In this document: positions 21,926 to 31,155 of the stretch, piece after piece
Layout of the letters: each line of letters begins with the position of its first letter
Numbering within the stretch: the stretch's first letter is position 1
NCBI GenBank assembly: GCA_015490835.1
Contig: WFXA01000256.1
Coordinates: forward strand, 1-33,298
Direction: 5' to 3'
DNA length: 33,298 bases
Source: Flavobacteriaceae bacterium
GTDB taxonomy: Bacteria > Bacteroidota > Bacteroidia > Flavobacteriales > Flavobacteriaceae
Notes under the pieces: model-generated
What the model saw: the letters and a program-made list of their open reading frames with translations, nothing else
Told to the model about the DNA's origin: nothing
Database searches by the model: none
Position numbers and translations under genes: made by a program

Positions 21926-22525
21926 CCAAAAATTAAATAGAATAAATTGTGGGAAAGCCCCAACTACAAACCCAACGATGAGTTCCATTAGAGAGTGTGC
22001 TTTATTAAGTAATCTAGAAGATGCTACCCAGCCATTAATAATAAAAGAAAGGGCAATAACCGGAAGCAAATTTATTGTAAAATGAATGCTTAATCCTATT
22101 AAAAAAGCAGTAACTCCTGCTACAGCCATTTGATGTAAACTAGCTTTAAAGCCTAGCAATACTAACACTAATGCAGCAATAGTAGAAAAAAGAACCCCTA
22201 CAAAAAAAAAGTATAATTCGGGATTGGAATAAGGAGTGTAAATAGATTTTATTACCAATAAAATAAGCAAGCTATGTATCATTAACGGAAGCTTTCTTTC
22301 TCTCACAGAAAAAAGGTGTATGCTAGTAACAAGCCGTAAATTTTTTAACAGAAAAAAAACGACAATAGGAATTAAAAAAGTAATTATCACCAACGCACTT
22401 AGTGTTGCTGTTTTTATTTGGGGCTCAATAAATCTTGGCGTAACTACGTAATACAATACGGCACCTAAAAAAGGCATAAGCAAAGGATGAAAAATATAGG
22501 ATGCAATTTTCAGAAAGGCTTTCAT
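21920..22525 (-). CDS. Membrane protein with PAP2-like C-terminal motif
   Basis: The 201-residue protein has six predicted transmembrane segments. Near its end, WVASSRLLNKAHSLMELIVG resembles the third motif of PAP2 phosphatases (SR-x5-H-x3-D), but Glu stands where Asp is usual and the first PAP2 motif (Lys-x6-Arg-Pro) and second (PSGH) are not visible. So it is probably a non-catalytic or divergent relative. It begins one base into the rpoN stop (TAATG arrangement), so it is coupled to rpoN. Its start and end both overlap neighbours. Confidence 0.7.
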   Translation of the reverse strand: MKAFLKIASYIFHPLLMPFLGAVLYYVVTPRFIEPQIKTATLSALVIITFLIPIVVFFLLKNLRLVTSIHLFSVRERKLPLMIHSLLILLVIKSIYTPYSNPELYFFFVGVLFSTIAALVLVLLGFKASLHQMAVAGVTAFLIGLSIHFTINLLPVIALSFIINGWVASSRLLNKAHSLMELIVGFVVGAFPQFILFNFWL

Positions 22526-23988
22526 TAAATTTCTTTTCGTAAACGGGCAACCGGAATGTCTAATTGTTCGCGGTATTTTGCAATGGTTCTACGGGCAATA
22601 GGATACCCTTTTTCTTTTAATATCTTTGCTAGTTTATCGTCGGTTAAAGGTTTTTTCTTATCCTCTTCGGCAATGGTTATTTCAAGAATTTTTTTAATTT
22701 CTCTAGTCGAAACATCTTCACCTTGGTCGTTTTTCATCGATTCGCTAAAAAATTCTTTTATAAGTTTGGTTCCATAAGGAGTGTCAACATATTTACTGTT
22801 TGCAACTCGTGAAACGGTGGAAACATCCATTCCTATTTTATCGGCAATATCTTTTAAAATCATGGGTTTCAGTTTTCGTTCATCTCCGGTTAAAAAATAT
22901 TCTTTTTGATGTTCCATTATGGCATTCATTGTTACATACAGCGTTTGTTGACGTTGTTTAATTGCATCTATAAACCATTTTGCCGCGTCTAACTTTTGTT
23001 TAATGAATTGTACGGCATCATTTTGAGATTTTGTTTTGGTTTTAGACTCTTTATAACCCTTGAGCATTTCGGTATAATCGTGTGAAATGTGTAATTCGGG
23101 GGCATTTCTTCCGTTGAGGGTTAACTCCAGTTCGCCATCTACTATTTTAATGGCAAAATCGGGCACAATGTGCTGTACTATTTTAGTGTTTCCCGAGTAG
23201 CTTCCGCCCGGGCGTGGATTTAAGTTTTCAATTTCGTGAATGGCATCTCGTAATTGTTGTTCAGAAATATCAAATTTTTGGATTAATTTTATGTAGTGTT
23301 TTTTTGTAAAATGATCAAAAGCCTTTAATAAAATTTTACCTGCCAATTGTACCGAAGGGGTTTGCTCTTTTCGCTTTAATTGTAACAATAAGCACTCTTG
23401 AAGGTTTTGTGCTCCAACTCCGGGAGGATCTAATTGTTGAACAATTTTTAATATTTTTTTTACTTGTTTTTCGGTGGTATAAACGTTTTGGGTAAAGGCT
23501 AAATCATCTACAATGTCTAAGATATCTCGTCTAATATAACCGCCTTCGTCTACACTACCTATTAAAAACTCAGCAATAATTTTTTCTTCCTCACTTAATC
23601 GATACGTATTAAGCTGTTGTAGTAAATACTGGTTAAACGATGTCCCCGAAGCATACGGAATTTGTTTTTCTTCATCATCTGCACTATAATTGTTTGAGGA
23701 TAATCTATAACCGGGCGTATCGTCGTCGCTTAAATAATCATCAATATTAATATCGGTTTCAATAACTTCGGTGCCTTCGTCATAATCTATGGCTTCTTCT
23801 TGTTTAAATTCATCTTCAAACTCATCATTAGTCTCTTCTTTACCACCTTCTAACGCAGGATTATCTTCTAGCTCTTGGTTAATTCGTTGTTCAAATGCTT
23901 GCGTAGGCAACTGTATCAGTTTCATTAACTGAATTTGCTGAGGAGACAGTTTTTGCGAAAGTTTTAAATTTAATTGTTGTTTGAGCAT
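22525..23988 (-). CDS. rpoN: RNA polymerase sigma-54 factor
   Basis: The 487-residue protein has all three sigma-54 regions: N-terminal activator-interacting region I (LKQQLNLKLSQKLSPQQIQL, 2-21, with the LxxQLxLKLSQ pattern), an acidic linker (about 55-100, rich in Glu and Asp), the core-binding region, a helix-turn-helix near 385-405 (IADKIGMDVSTVSRV) and the RpoN box ARRTIAKYRE at 465-474, which reads the -24 element. Length is usual. It requires AAA+ enhancer-binding activators, none of which lies in this window. A terminator-like hairpin separates it from asnS upstream. Confidence 0.96.
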   Translation of the reverse strand: MLKQQLNLKLSQKLSPQQIQLMKLIQLPTQAFEQRINQELEDNPALEGGKEETNDEFEDEFKQEEAIDYDEGTEVIETDINIDDYLSDDDTPGYRLSSNNYSADDEEKQIPYASGTSFNQYLLQQLNTYRLSEEEKIIAEFLIGSVDEGGYIRRDILDIVDDLAFTQNVYTTEKQVKKILKIVQQLDPPGVGAQNLQECLLLQLKRKEQTPSVQLAGKILLKAFDHFTKKHYIKLIQKFDISEQQLRDAIHEIENLNPRPGGSYSGNTKIVQHIVPDFAIKIVDGELELTLNGRNAPELHISHDYTEMLKGYKESKTKTKSQNDAVQFIKQKLDAAKWFIDAIKQRQQTLYVTMNAIMEHQKEYFLTGDERKLKPMILKDIADKIGMDVSTVSRVANSKYVDTPYGTKLIKEFFSESMKNDQGEDVSTREIKKILEITIAEEDKKKPLTDDKLAKILKEKGYPIARRTIAKYREQLDIPVARLRKEI

Positions 23989-24014
23989 ACGTTTAATTAC
24001 TATTTGATAAAATT

Positions 24015-24052
24015 AAAAAAAACAATCTACTTACGCTATTAAATAGATTGTT
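24015..24052 (-). terminator. Terminator after asnS (minus strand)
   Basis: AACAATCTA (24021-24029) and TAGATTGTT (24044-24052) make a nine-pair stem with a 14-base loop. On the minus strand a T8 run (24015-24022) follows, so it ends asnS transcripts before rpoN. The T-run on the plus side is shorter. Confidence 0.75.
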
Positions 24053-24083
24053 TTTAAAAAATTAGTTTATTAAAATTGTTATT

Positions 24084-25529
24084 TTAAAACTCGGCATGCC
24101 CCGGAAACCTAGGATAGGGTATAACATCTCTAATGTTTGTCATTCCGGTTACAAATTGTACCAATCGTTCAAACCCAAGACCAAATCCGCTATGCACACA
24201 AGTGCCAAATTTTCGTAAATCCAGATACCACCATAGTTCTTTTTCGTCTATTCCCATCGCAGCTATTTTTTCTTTAAGCACATCGTAGCGTTCTTCTCGT
24301 TGCGAACCACCTACAATTTCACCTATTCCGGGAAATAAAACGTCCATCGCTCTTACCGTTTTTCCGTCATCGTTTAAACGCATATAAAAGGCTTTAATAC
24401 TTGCCGGATAATCAAATAATATTACCGGACATTTAAAGTGCTTTTCTACCAAAAAACGTTCGTGTTCGCTTTGTAGGTCGGCTCCCCAATCTTCAATTAA
24501 ATACTTAAATTTTTTCTTTTTATTGGGCTTGGAGTTTTTTAGAATTTCGATGGCTTCGGTATAGCTTACTCGTTTAAAATTATTTTCGGTAATAAAGCGT
24601 AGTTTTTCACGTAAACTCATCTCACTACGCTCGTTTTGGGGTTTGGTTTTTTCTTCTTGTAACAACCTGTTTTCTAAAAACTCTAAATCATCTTCACAAT
24701 TTTCTAACGCATAATTAACCACATACTTGATAAAATCTTCGGCAAGATCCATGTTCTGTGCCAAGTTATAAAAAGCCATTTCGGGTTCAATCATCCAAAA
24801 TTCTGCAAGATGACGTGAGGTGTTTGAGTTTTCGGCTCTAAAAGTAGGTCCGAATGTGTAAATTTTCCCCAATCCCATAGCATAGGTTTCCCCTTCTAAT
24901 TGCCCGCTTACGGTTAGATTGGTTTCTTTACCGAAAAAGTCTTGTTTATAATCTATTTCTCCGTTTTTATCCAGCGGAGGTTTTTTTAAATCTAACGAGG
25001 TTACTTGAAACATTTCTCCGGCACCTTCGGCATCGCTTCCGGTGATAATGGGAGTATTCATATAATAAAATCCGTTTTCCTGAAAATATTGGTGTACTGC
25101 AAAAGCCAGTTTAGAGCGAGTACGCATTACAGCACTCATCGTATTGGTGCGAATACGAAGATGCGCTTGTTCCCTAAGTTTTTCCAGTGTATGGCGTTTG
25201 GGTTGCAGGATGGTTAGTTTTACCTCTTCGGGGTTTGCCTCGCCAAGAATTTCTATTTTAGAAACTTGTATTTCTACTTGTTGTCCGCTTCCTTGACTTT
25301 CTACCAAAAGTCCTGTTACTTTAATGGCGGCTCCAACCGTTATCTTTTTTAGTAAGTGATCTTCAAAGTTTTCAAAATCTACAACACATTGTATGTTTTT
25401 TATGGTAGAGCCATCGTTTAAAGCAATAAACCGGTTGCTTCTATACGAACGCACCCAGCCATTTACCGAAACTTCAACCGGAGATGGGTCACTTTGTAAT
25501 AACTGAACAACATTTTTTTCTTGCTCCAT
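24084..25529 (-). CDS. asnS: Asparaginyl-tRNA synthetase
   Basis: The protein has 481 residues from ATG 25529. N-terminal OB-fold anticodon-binding domain (about 15-110; [20 protein letters not shown]), then a class II catalytic domain with motif 2 in [21 protein letters not shown] and motif 3 in [16 protein letters not shown] near the C-terminus, which ends [12 protein letters not shown] as usual for AsnRS. It charges tRNA-Asn. The frame extends to a TTG at 25556, but that lies within the -7 element at 25554-25561, so ATG 25529 is the start. Single-gene unit with its own promoter and terminator. Confidence 0.96.
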   Translation of the reverse strand: MEQEKNVVQLLQSDPSPVEVSVNGWVRSYRSNRFIALNDGSTIKNIQCVVDFENFEDHLLKKITVGAAIKVTGLLVESQGSGQQVEIQVSKIEILGEANPEEVKLTILQPKRHTLEKLREQAHLRIRTNTMSAVMRTRSKLAFAVHQYFQENGFYYMNTPIITGSDAEGAGEMFQVTSLDLKKPPLDKNGEIDYKQDFFGKETNLTVSGQLEGETYAMGLGKIYTFGPTFRAENSNTSRHLAEFWMIEPEMAFYNLAQNMDLAEDFIKYVVNYALENCEDDLEFLENRLLQEEKTKPQNERSEMSLREKLRFITENNFKRVSYTEAIEILKNSKPNKKKKFKYLIEDWGADLQSEHERFLVEKHFKCPVILFDYPASIKAFYMRLNDDGKTVRAMDVLFPGIGEIVGGSQREERYDVLKEKIAAMGIDEKELWWYLDLRKFGTCVHSGFGLGFERLVQFVTGMTNIRDVIPYPRFPGHAEF

Positions 25530-25553
25530 TCGTCTTTTTATTTTAATAGACGG

Positions 25554-25561
25554 CAAAGATA
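25554..25561 (-). promoter_or_regulatory. -7 element of asnS
   Basis: TATCTTTG on the minus strand, a full TAnnTTTG match 24 bases before the ATG. It removes the TTG start at 25556 from consideration. No good TTG at -33. Confidence 0.6.
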
Positions 25562-25662
25562 CGGTTTTTGGTGAAGTGAAAAAGTAGCAGATTAAGGTTT
25601 TTGTTTTTTCTTATAAGGGTAGGGTAAATTAACCCAAAACGGTTTTATTTTTAAAATGTAAC

Positions 25663-26595
25663 GTGTATCTTGTCCAAAAAAAAGAATTGACGCTTTTAAA
25701 GCCACTTTTGTACTTTTCGTTATTTCGGTATCCGCTTACCGAAGAGGAAATTTTTGCTTTTTCTGAAATAAAAGATAAACACAAGGCTAAGAAAGAATTA
25801 CAAGCTTTGGTAGACGATAAAGTGGTGTTTAAAATAGCCGATTTTTACCTTTGTGAAAACAATCCCCAACTGGTAGAAAGGCGTATTATAGGAAACAAAA
25901 AAGCCAATCAAATTTTTGCCAAAGCACAAAAAGTATCTAAGTTTATAGCTCGTTTTCCTTATGTTGAAGGAGTGGGAATATCGGGATCTTTATCAAAAGG
26001 TTTTTACGACGATGACGGCGATATTGATTTTTTTATCATTACTGTACCTAAAAGATTATGGATAGCAAGAACTTTTTTAATTTTATATAAGAAGATTTTT
26101 TTATTAAACTCCCGAAAGTATTTTTGCGTAAACTACTTTATTGCTTCCAACTCCTTAGAAATTGAAGAAAAAAACCGATTTACGGCAACCGAGTTGGTAA
26201 CACTTATTCCTATGTTTGGCAACGGAAGTTTCCATGAGTTTTACAAACGAAATACGTGGGCTTTTCAATTTATGCCTAATTTTAATTCTTCCCAACCGTT
26301 GCAAAACCTTTCAGAAGTAAAAAAACCGCTTATTACCCGTCTTATCGAAAAAGTTTTAAATACTAAAGTAGGTGATTATATTGACACTTTATTTTTACGT
26401 CTCACTTATAAAAGATGGAAACAAAAGTTCAACAAAATGGATAAGCGCCATTTTAATGTAGCCTTAAAATCTACTCAAAATGTATCGAAACACCATCCGT
26501 TAAATTTTCAAAAACAGGTAATAAACCGTTTAAATAAAAAGTACGAAGAGTACCAATGCAAGTATAACATTCATTTACCTAAGGAACATGCTTGA
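25663..26595 (+). CDS. Nucleotidyltransferase-domain protein
   Basis: The 310-residue protein has a polymerase-beta-type nucleotidyltransferase core: GVGISGSLSKGFYDDDGDIDFFIIT, with Gly108-Ser109 and the metal-binding pair Asp120/Asp122. Before it stands a winged-helix-like segment (10-70), after it a helical, basic C-terminal part (about 230-310). No signal peptide. The start is uncertain: GTG at 25663 begins the longest frame, and TTG at 25687 (residue 9) is possible; there is no ATG nearby upstream. It overlaps the radical SAM gene by eight bases, suggesting a shared pathway, perhaps modification of a sugar or lipid; substrate unknown. Confidence 0.82.
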   Translation: MYLVQKKELTLLKPLLYFSLFRYPLTEEEIFAFSEIKDKHKAKKELQALVDDKVVFKIADFYLCENNPQLVERRIIGNKKANQIFAKAQKVSKFIARFPYVEGVGISGSLSKGFYDDDGDIDFFIITVPKRLWIARTFLILYKKIFLLNSRKYFCVNYFIASNSLEIEEKNRFTATELVTLIPMFGNGSFHEFYKRNTWAFQFMPNFNSSQPLQNLSEVKKPLITRLIEKVLNTKVGDYIDTLFLRLTYKRWKQKFNKMDKRHFNVALKSTQNVSKHHPLNFQKQVINRLNKKYEEYQCKYNIHLPKEHA

Positions 26596-28048
26596 TATCC
26601 TCTTTTCACATTCTTATTACTACCCGTTAGACAAAAAACAATGGGATAACAAAACGCCCTATCCGCCATTAGGTACTATTTATGCAGCGTCTATGATGCG
26701 AGAGGAAGGGTTTCGTGTGGATTTGTTTGACACCAATTTACGTAGTAAGCCCAACGAAATTGAAACCATTTTACAGAAAGAAAAACCCCGGTTTTTGGTG
26801 CTCTATGACGATGGGTTTAATTATTTGACCAAAATGTGCCTTACCAATATGCGGGAAGCTGCTTTTAAAATGATAGGTTTTGGGAAAAAACATGGTTGTA
26901 TCGTAATAGTAAATAGCAGCGATAGTACCGACCATTACCAAAAGTACCTCCAAGCAGGAGCCGATTATGTAATAAAAGGAGAGGGAGAATTAACTTTAAA
27001 CGAATTAATAAAAACTTTAGAAGAAAAAAAACCGATTGATGTGGTAAAGGGAATTGTCTTTAAACAAGATAAGGAGTTTTATACTACTCCCCCAAGACCG
27101 GTGCTGACAAACTTAGACGACCTTCCTATACCTGCGTGGGATTTGGTTAACATAGATGCATATAAAACCATTTGGAAAGAAGGCGGCAACCCCTTTAGTC
27201 TTAATATGGCAACCACGAGAGGATGCCCGTATAAATGCAACTGGTGCGCCAAACCCATTTACGGAAACCGATATAACTCCCATTCACCCCAATACATTAT
27301 AAACCAAATTAATTATTTAAAACAAAATTACGGAGTAACCAATTATTGGATGTGCGATGACATTTTTGGTTTAAAGCCCGGATGGGTACAAGAATTTAAT
27401 CGGTTGCTAAAAAAAGAAAATTTACATATTTCGTATGTTATTCAAAGCAGGGTAGATTTGTTGTTAAAAGAAGATACAATTGATGCGTTGGCAGAAAGTG
27501 GGTTAAAAGAAGTATGGGTAGGTGCCGAAAGCGGTTCGCAAAAAATACTGGATGCAATGGATAAGGGCACGAAATTGGAGCAAATTTATACTGCAACAAA
27601 GCTCTTAAAAGAAAAAGGGGTACGAGTAGCATTTTTTATTCAGTTTGGATATTTGGGCGAAACCAAAAAAGATATTGCCAAAACCATAAAAATGATTGAA
27701 GAATTGCAGCCCGATAATATTGGCATTTCTGTTTCGTATCCCTTGCCGGGTACTAAGTTTTACGAGTTGGTAAAAGAAGATTTAAAAGCAAAAGCCAATT
27801 GGACCGACTCCGACGATTTAGCCATGCTGTTTCAAGGCACTTATAATTCTAATTATTACAAAAAATTACATCGTTACGTACACAAGATTTATCGAAAAAG
27901 TCAAGCCGTTTCTGTTTTTAAGCAAAGTTTAAAAAATCCGTTTTCTATTTCAACAAGCAGATTGCGTACCATGTTATTGTATTTTTATTATTTACCAAGT
28001 AGTTTAAGAGATCGTGTTGTATTAAAAAAAATGGAGCAAACATTCTAA
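26588..28048 (+). CDS. B12-binding-domain radical SAM protein
   Basis: The 486-residue protein has an N-terminal cobalamin-binding-type Rossmann domain (about 1-150; PYPPLGTIYAASMM, ending AGADYVIKGEGE) and a radical SAM domain with cluster motif CPYKCNWC (Cys213, Cys217, Cys220), GAESGSQ (about 320) and VAFFIQFGYLGET. The strict DxHxxG cobalamin motif is not seen in the N-terminal domain, so B12 may bind base-off without a His ligand or not at all. Typical reactions are methylation of unreactive carbons or rearrangements in lipid, cofactor or natural-product synthesis; the substrate is not deducible. Overlaps the nucleotidyltransferase gene by eight bases. Confidence 0.9.
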   Translation: MLDILFSHSYYYPLDKKQWDNKTPYPPLGTIYAASMMREEGFRVDLFDTNLRSKPNEIETILQKEKPRFLVLYDDGFNYLTKMCLTNMREAAFKMIGFGKKHGCIVIVNSSDSTDHYQKYLQAGADYVIKGEGELTLNELIKTLEEKKPIDVVKGIVFKQDKEFYTTPPRPVLTNLDDLPIPAWDLVNIDAYKTIWKEGGNPFSLNMATTRGCPYKCNWCAKPIYGNRYNSHSPQYIINQINYLKQNYGVTNYWMCDDIFGLKPGWVQEFNRLLKKENLHISYVIQSRVDLLLKEDTIDALAESGLKEVWVGAESGSQKILDAMDKGTKLEQIYTATKLLKEKGVRVAFFIQFGYLGETKKDIAKTIKMIEELQPDNIGISVSYPLPGTKFYELVKEDLKAKANWTDSDDLAMLFQGTYNSNYYKKLHRYVHKIYRKSQAVSVFKQSLKNPFSISTSRLRTMLLYFYYLPSSLRDRVVLKKMEQTF

Positions 28049-28258
28049 TAAAAACCTTACTAAAAGTAAGGAAAACCATACAATCAGCTGTAAATCAAAA
28101 TTTTAACACAAAAAATTTGCAGAGTCTCATTTTTTTTTTTTACAGCTTAGCCCTCAACTCCCCGCAAAAGTAAAAATGCTTGCAAGCCATTTTGCAGTAC
28201 CGGTTGTAACTGTTACTGCGACAAGAATTGTATTGTTTAATTTTAAAAATTAGAATTT

Positions 28259-29383
28259 ATGAAAACTTTAAAAATTAAAATTAGTATTTTAGTATTGCTT
28301 TTAGTTACTTTACTATCGTGTAATAAAGATAATGAAATAATTAATAATGAAAACTCTTTATCCGATGCAATAAAAGTAATTCATTAAAATGATCCTATTG
28401 GAAGGTCAACATCATCTCAAATGTTGTCTTTTCCAGACATTCATTCTTTTAGACAGACAATTGAAAATTTAAAGAGTAGTATGGAGAATAGTGACAATGA
28501 TTTTTTATCTAGATGTCCAAGCTTAGATAGTGATGATTTAGCTCAAAAAGAAAATGAGGTAGGTTTTGATTATTATCAGCCAATTACGGATTATTTAAGT
28601 AATCTGGGATTTACAGAATCTCTTTATTATGTTTTTAAAAATAAAAATGATATTTGGCTAAATAATACCGAGTTAGATGCTCAAGCTGACCCAATATTAA
28701 ATGAGGATTTTTATTCATTAGATGAGGAAGAAATGGCTTTATTAAATCCTGATGGTGTTGTTAAAATAGGTCAATCTATTTATAAAGTATTAAATGGAGG
28801 AGAAATTGAGATTACAGATGGAGATATTGCAACTTTATCTGACTATACCCAATATAGGTTTTGTGACCCAATAGGAGGAATACCTATAAAGAGTAATGTT
28901 AAAATTAGCTGTAATGGCAACAACGGAGGCGGAGGCGGAGGAACAAACAATAATAGTGGTGGAGGAAACAGTAATAATTGTTTCTCTAATGAAATTGAAG
29001 TTACTTGGTGGAACATAGCAAGTGATAAAAGATTAAGAGGTAAAATAAAAGTTGTTTTTAGCAATTTATGGGGCTCAAAAATTAAAGCTAAAACGAGATA
29101 TTATAAAAAAGGGTTTTTGGGTGTTTGGTATAATAGAAGAGCTAATATCACAGCGGCATTAGATGGCGATTGCGATATATACCCAGATAGTGAATGTGGA
29201 GATAACAATTGGCATTTTGATAAAAATGTTGATTTTAAATATGAGCACAATAAATACGTTGCAAAATATAAAATGGATTTAAGTGTACAACAAACACCAC
29301 CACAACAATTTTTAATACAGGACTATAAAATTACCGGATTTCATAAAAGAGATAATTTTGAAAGAAGTCATACCTTACAATAG
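28259..29383 (+). pseudogene. Lipoprotein gene interrupted by an in-frame TAA
   Basis: From ATG 28259 the frame reads a lipoprotein signal (MKTLKIKISILVLLLVTLLS then Cys21) and 42 codons, then TAA at 28385-28387. The same frame continues without any other stop to 29383, through NDPIGRSTSSQ directly into the long open part beginning at ATG 28421. One base change (for example AAA to TAA) explains it. So either the gene is a recent nonsense mutant, the base is a sequence error, or the downstream part is made from ATG 28421 without a signal and stays cytoplasmic. The product would be a lipoprotein of about 374 residues. Confidence 0.75.
28421..29383 (+). CDS. Remaining open part of the interrupted lipoprotein gene
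   Basis: The 320-codon frame encodes an acidic N-terminal domain (1-160) with EEEMALLNPDGVVKIGQSIYKVL (around 105-127), a layout similar to surface lipoproteins of the DUF4848 type (uncertain), then a low-complexity linker of Gly and Asn (167-188), then a C-terminal beta-rich domain with several cysteines (CFSNEIEVTWW; GDCDIYPDSECGDNNWHF). No signal peptide is present from this start, which is odd for such a domain structure and supports the longer lipoprotein reading from 28259. The next gene begins one base after the stop. Function unknown. Confidence 0.6.
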   Translation: MLSFPDIHSFRQTIENLKSSMENSDNDFLSRCPSLDSDDLAQKENEVGFDYYQPITDYLSNLGFTESLYYVFKNKNDIWLNNTELDAQADPILNEDFYSLDEEEMALLNPDGVVKIGQSIYKVLNGGEIEITDGDIATLSDYTQYRFCDPIGGIPIKSNVKISCNGNNGGGGGGTNNNSGGGNSNNCFSNEIEVTWWNIASDKRLRGKIKVVFSNLWGSKIKAKTRYYKKGFLGVWYNRRANITAALDGDCDIYPDSECGDNNWHFDKNVDFKYEHNKYVAKYKMDLSVQQTPPQQFLIQDYKITGFHKRDNFERSHTLQ

Positions 29384-29384
29384 T

Positions 29385-30185
29385 ATGGTTAAAACTAATA
29401 ATATAACACATTTAAAAACAGCTATCGGTTTATTACTGATAGTTGTTTTTACTCAATCTTCTTTTTCACAAGAAAGCAACACAGCGTTTTTAAAAGATTA
29501 CTTTCTTGTAGGAGGATTTACGCAATACACCCACAATTTTAATTACAGTTTGTTTTTAGAAGACCCCACGGTAAACTTAGAGTTTTTACCTTATAAAACA
29601 CTTCAATTCGGAGTGCTAATTAATGTTTATCAAACCAAACGGTTTAATTTTAAAACAGGACTTATTTTTAAACCTCGTACTAATGTTAAGCGAATTGTTT
29701 TTACCGCTGCACAAACGGGATTAGATTATGACTTGGAACTAAACACCTTGGGTTCGGGTGGTTTAAAGCTAAAAGAGTTTCCTATGATGGCAGAATATAT
29801 TGTTCCCATCTCAAAAAAAATAAAATGGAGTGTTACTCCCGGTTTTTCTATAAATTGGATGAAAGATTACGGTGGAGGAGAAGGTGATATAATAAATGGT
29901 GCCGGAGTTTTTGTGTTTTATGATGACCTTTCTAATAAACCTTTCTTTTTTGATATTCATATAGGTACCGGTTTTTATTTTTTACTCAACCCTTTTTTGC
30001 TGCAAATAGGCTTTAGATATAGTAAAAGTTTAACACCGGTTGAAACCGGAGAGATACTGGTGGATAATTTTCAAACCGTACCGAACAGTTCAACCGGAAA
30101 AATGAAAGAATCGGGCGATTATTATGGAATTTCGTTGGCTGTTTTTATCAAGAAAAGAAACAAGAAAAGAAAAAAGAAACAATAA
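29385..30185 (+). CDS. Outer membrane beta-barrel protein
   Basis: The protein has 266 residues from ATG 29385. Signal peptide about 1-30 (ending SSFSQ), then alternating strands with aromatic ends (FLVGGFTQYTHNFNYSLFL, FGVLINVYQTKRFNFKTGLIF, FFFDIHIGTGFYFL) typical of small outer membrane barrels, ending with a Lys/Arg-rich tail (KKRNKKRKKKQ), unusual since such barrels end in a beta strand; the last strand (GISLAVFIKK) precedes the tail. An extension to TTG 29358 overlaps the upstream gene and spoils the signal peptide. One base separates it from the interrupted lipoprotein gene, so the two were probably partners. Confidence 0.8.
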   Translation: MVKTNNITHLKTAIGLLLIVVFTQSSFSQESNTAFLKDYFLVGGFTQYTHNFNYSLFLEDPTVNLEFLPYKTLQFGVLINVYQTKRFNFKTGLIFKPRTNVKRIVFTAAQTGLDYDLELNTLGSGGLKLKEFPMMAEYIVPISKKIKWSVTPGFSINWMKDYGGGEGDIINGAGVFVFYDDLSNKPFFFDIHIGTGFYFLLNPFLLQIGFRYSKSLTPVETGEILVDNFQTVPNSSTGKMKESGDYYGISLAVFIKKRNKKRKKKQ

Positions 30186-30200
30186 CTAAAAACGACTATT

Positions 30201-31142
30201 ATGAAAAAAATTATTTTAACCCTGGTTTTTTTATGTTTTGTCTTTGTTGGTGTTCAAGCCCAATACACATCAATACCCGACAACGAATTTGAACAAGCAC
30301 TTATCGATTTAGGTTTGGATGATGTGATAGACGGGCAAGTGCTTACATCCAATATTAATACTGTTACAGAGCTTGATCTTTGGGGTTATAGTATTCAAGA
30401 CCTTACCGGAATTCAAGATTTTACAGCTTTGCAAATTTTAGATTGCTCCGATAACTATTTAACAGCATTAGATGTTTCTGCAAACACTCAATTGTTTTAT
30501 TTGGTTTGCGGTTATAACTTATTAACTGAGATAGATGTTTCAAACAACCCGAATTTGGTAGGCTTGTTGGTAGATGGCAACCCGATAACAGAGCTTGATA
30601 TTTCAAATAATTTATCCATTTTTCAATTATGGTGCGATTTTACTTCTATTTCTGCATTAGACCTTAGTAACCATACTTCGTTGCAAGAGTTGTATTGTGG
30701 AGATAACAATTCGTTAACCGAGTTAAATTTAAAAAACGGCACCAATAACCAAATTATAGAATTAGATGCCACCGGTACACCCAATTTAAACTGTATTCAG
30801 GTAGATGATGAAGTAGCTGCAAATAACGGAGATTTCCCGTATTCATATTGGGAAGTTGATGGGCAAGTCATTTATGCCGAAGATTGCACCTTAGGTGTTG
30901 AAGATAGAGTGCTTTTTTCTATTTCGATTTTTCCCAATCCCGCAACCAAGGTTTTGCAAATAAACAACCCCATTAATGTGGTGATAAAACAGGTACAAGT
31001 GTATAATTTATTAGGCAAAGAAGTTTTGCAAGTGCAGGGCAATAACAACACGATAAATGTTTCCGGTTTACTACCCGGTGTTTACTTTGTAAAACTAATA
31101 ACGCAAGAGGGTGTTAGGAGTTTTAAGATGGTGAAGGAGTAA
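30201..31142 (+). CDS. Secreted leucine-rich-repeat protein with T9SS sorting domain
   Basis: The 313-residue protein has a signal peptide (1-20, VGVQAQ), a start common in flavobacterial LRR proteins (YTSIPDNEFEQALIDLGLDD, 21-40), about six repeats of the pattern LxxLDxSxNxxLxxLxx with roughly 21-residue spacing (about 54-195), and a C-terminal type A sorting domain (about 238-313: SISIFPNPATKVLQI, VYNLLGKEVLQ, GVYFVKLITQEG, ending FKMVKE). The sorting domain directs export and surface attachment by the type IX system. Likely binds a protein or polysaccharide ligand. It follows the barrel gene by 15 bases and is convergent with pheS. Confidence 0.88.
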   Translation: MKKIILTLVFLCFVFVGVQAQYTSIPDNEFEQALIDLGLDDVIDGQVLTSNINTVTELDLWGYSIQDLTGIQDFTALQILDCSDNYLTALDVSANTQLFYLVCGYNLLTEIDVSNNPNLVGLLVDGNPITELDISNNLSIFQLWCDFTSISALDLSNHTSLQELYCGDNNSLTELNLKNGTNNQIIELDATGTPNLNCIQVDDEVAANNGDFPYSYWEVDGQVIYAEDCTLGVEDRVLFSISIFPNPATKVLQINNPINVVIKQVQVYNLLGKEVLQVQGNNNTINVSGLLPGVYFVKLITQEGVRSFKMVKE

Positions 31143-31155
31143 GCGGCTTTATTGC

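Noticed and set aside
28055-28071. Terminator of the radical SAM gene
   Set aside because: The six-pair hairpin is not followed by T residues on the plus strand; on the minus strand it would have a T-run, but no gene reads into it.
28923-28980. Simple-sequence tract (repeated GGA/GGC units) as a phase-variation site
   Set aside because: It is in frame and encodes a Gly/Asn linker; units vary and no homopolymer or perfect tandem array long enough for slippage is present.
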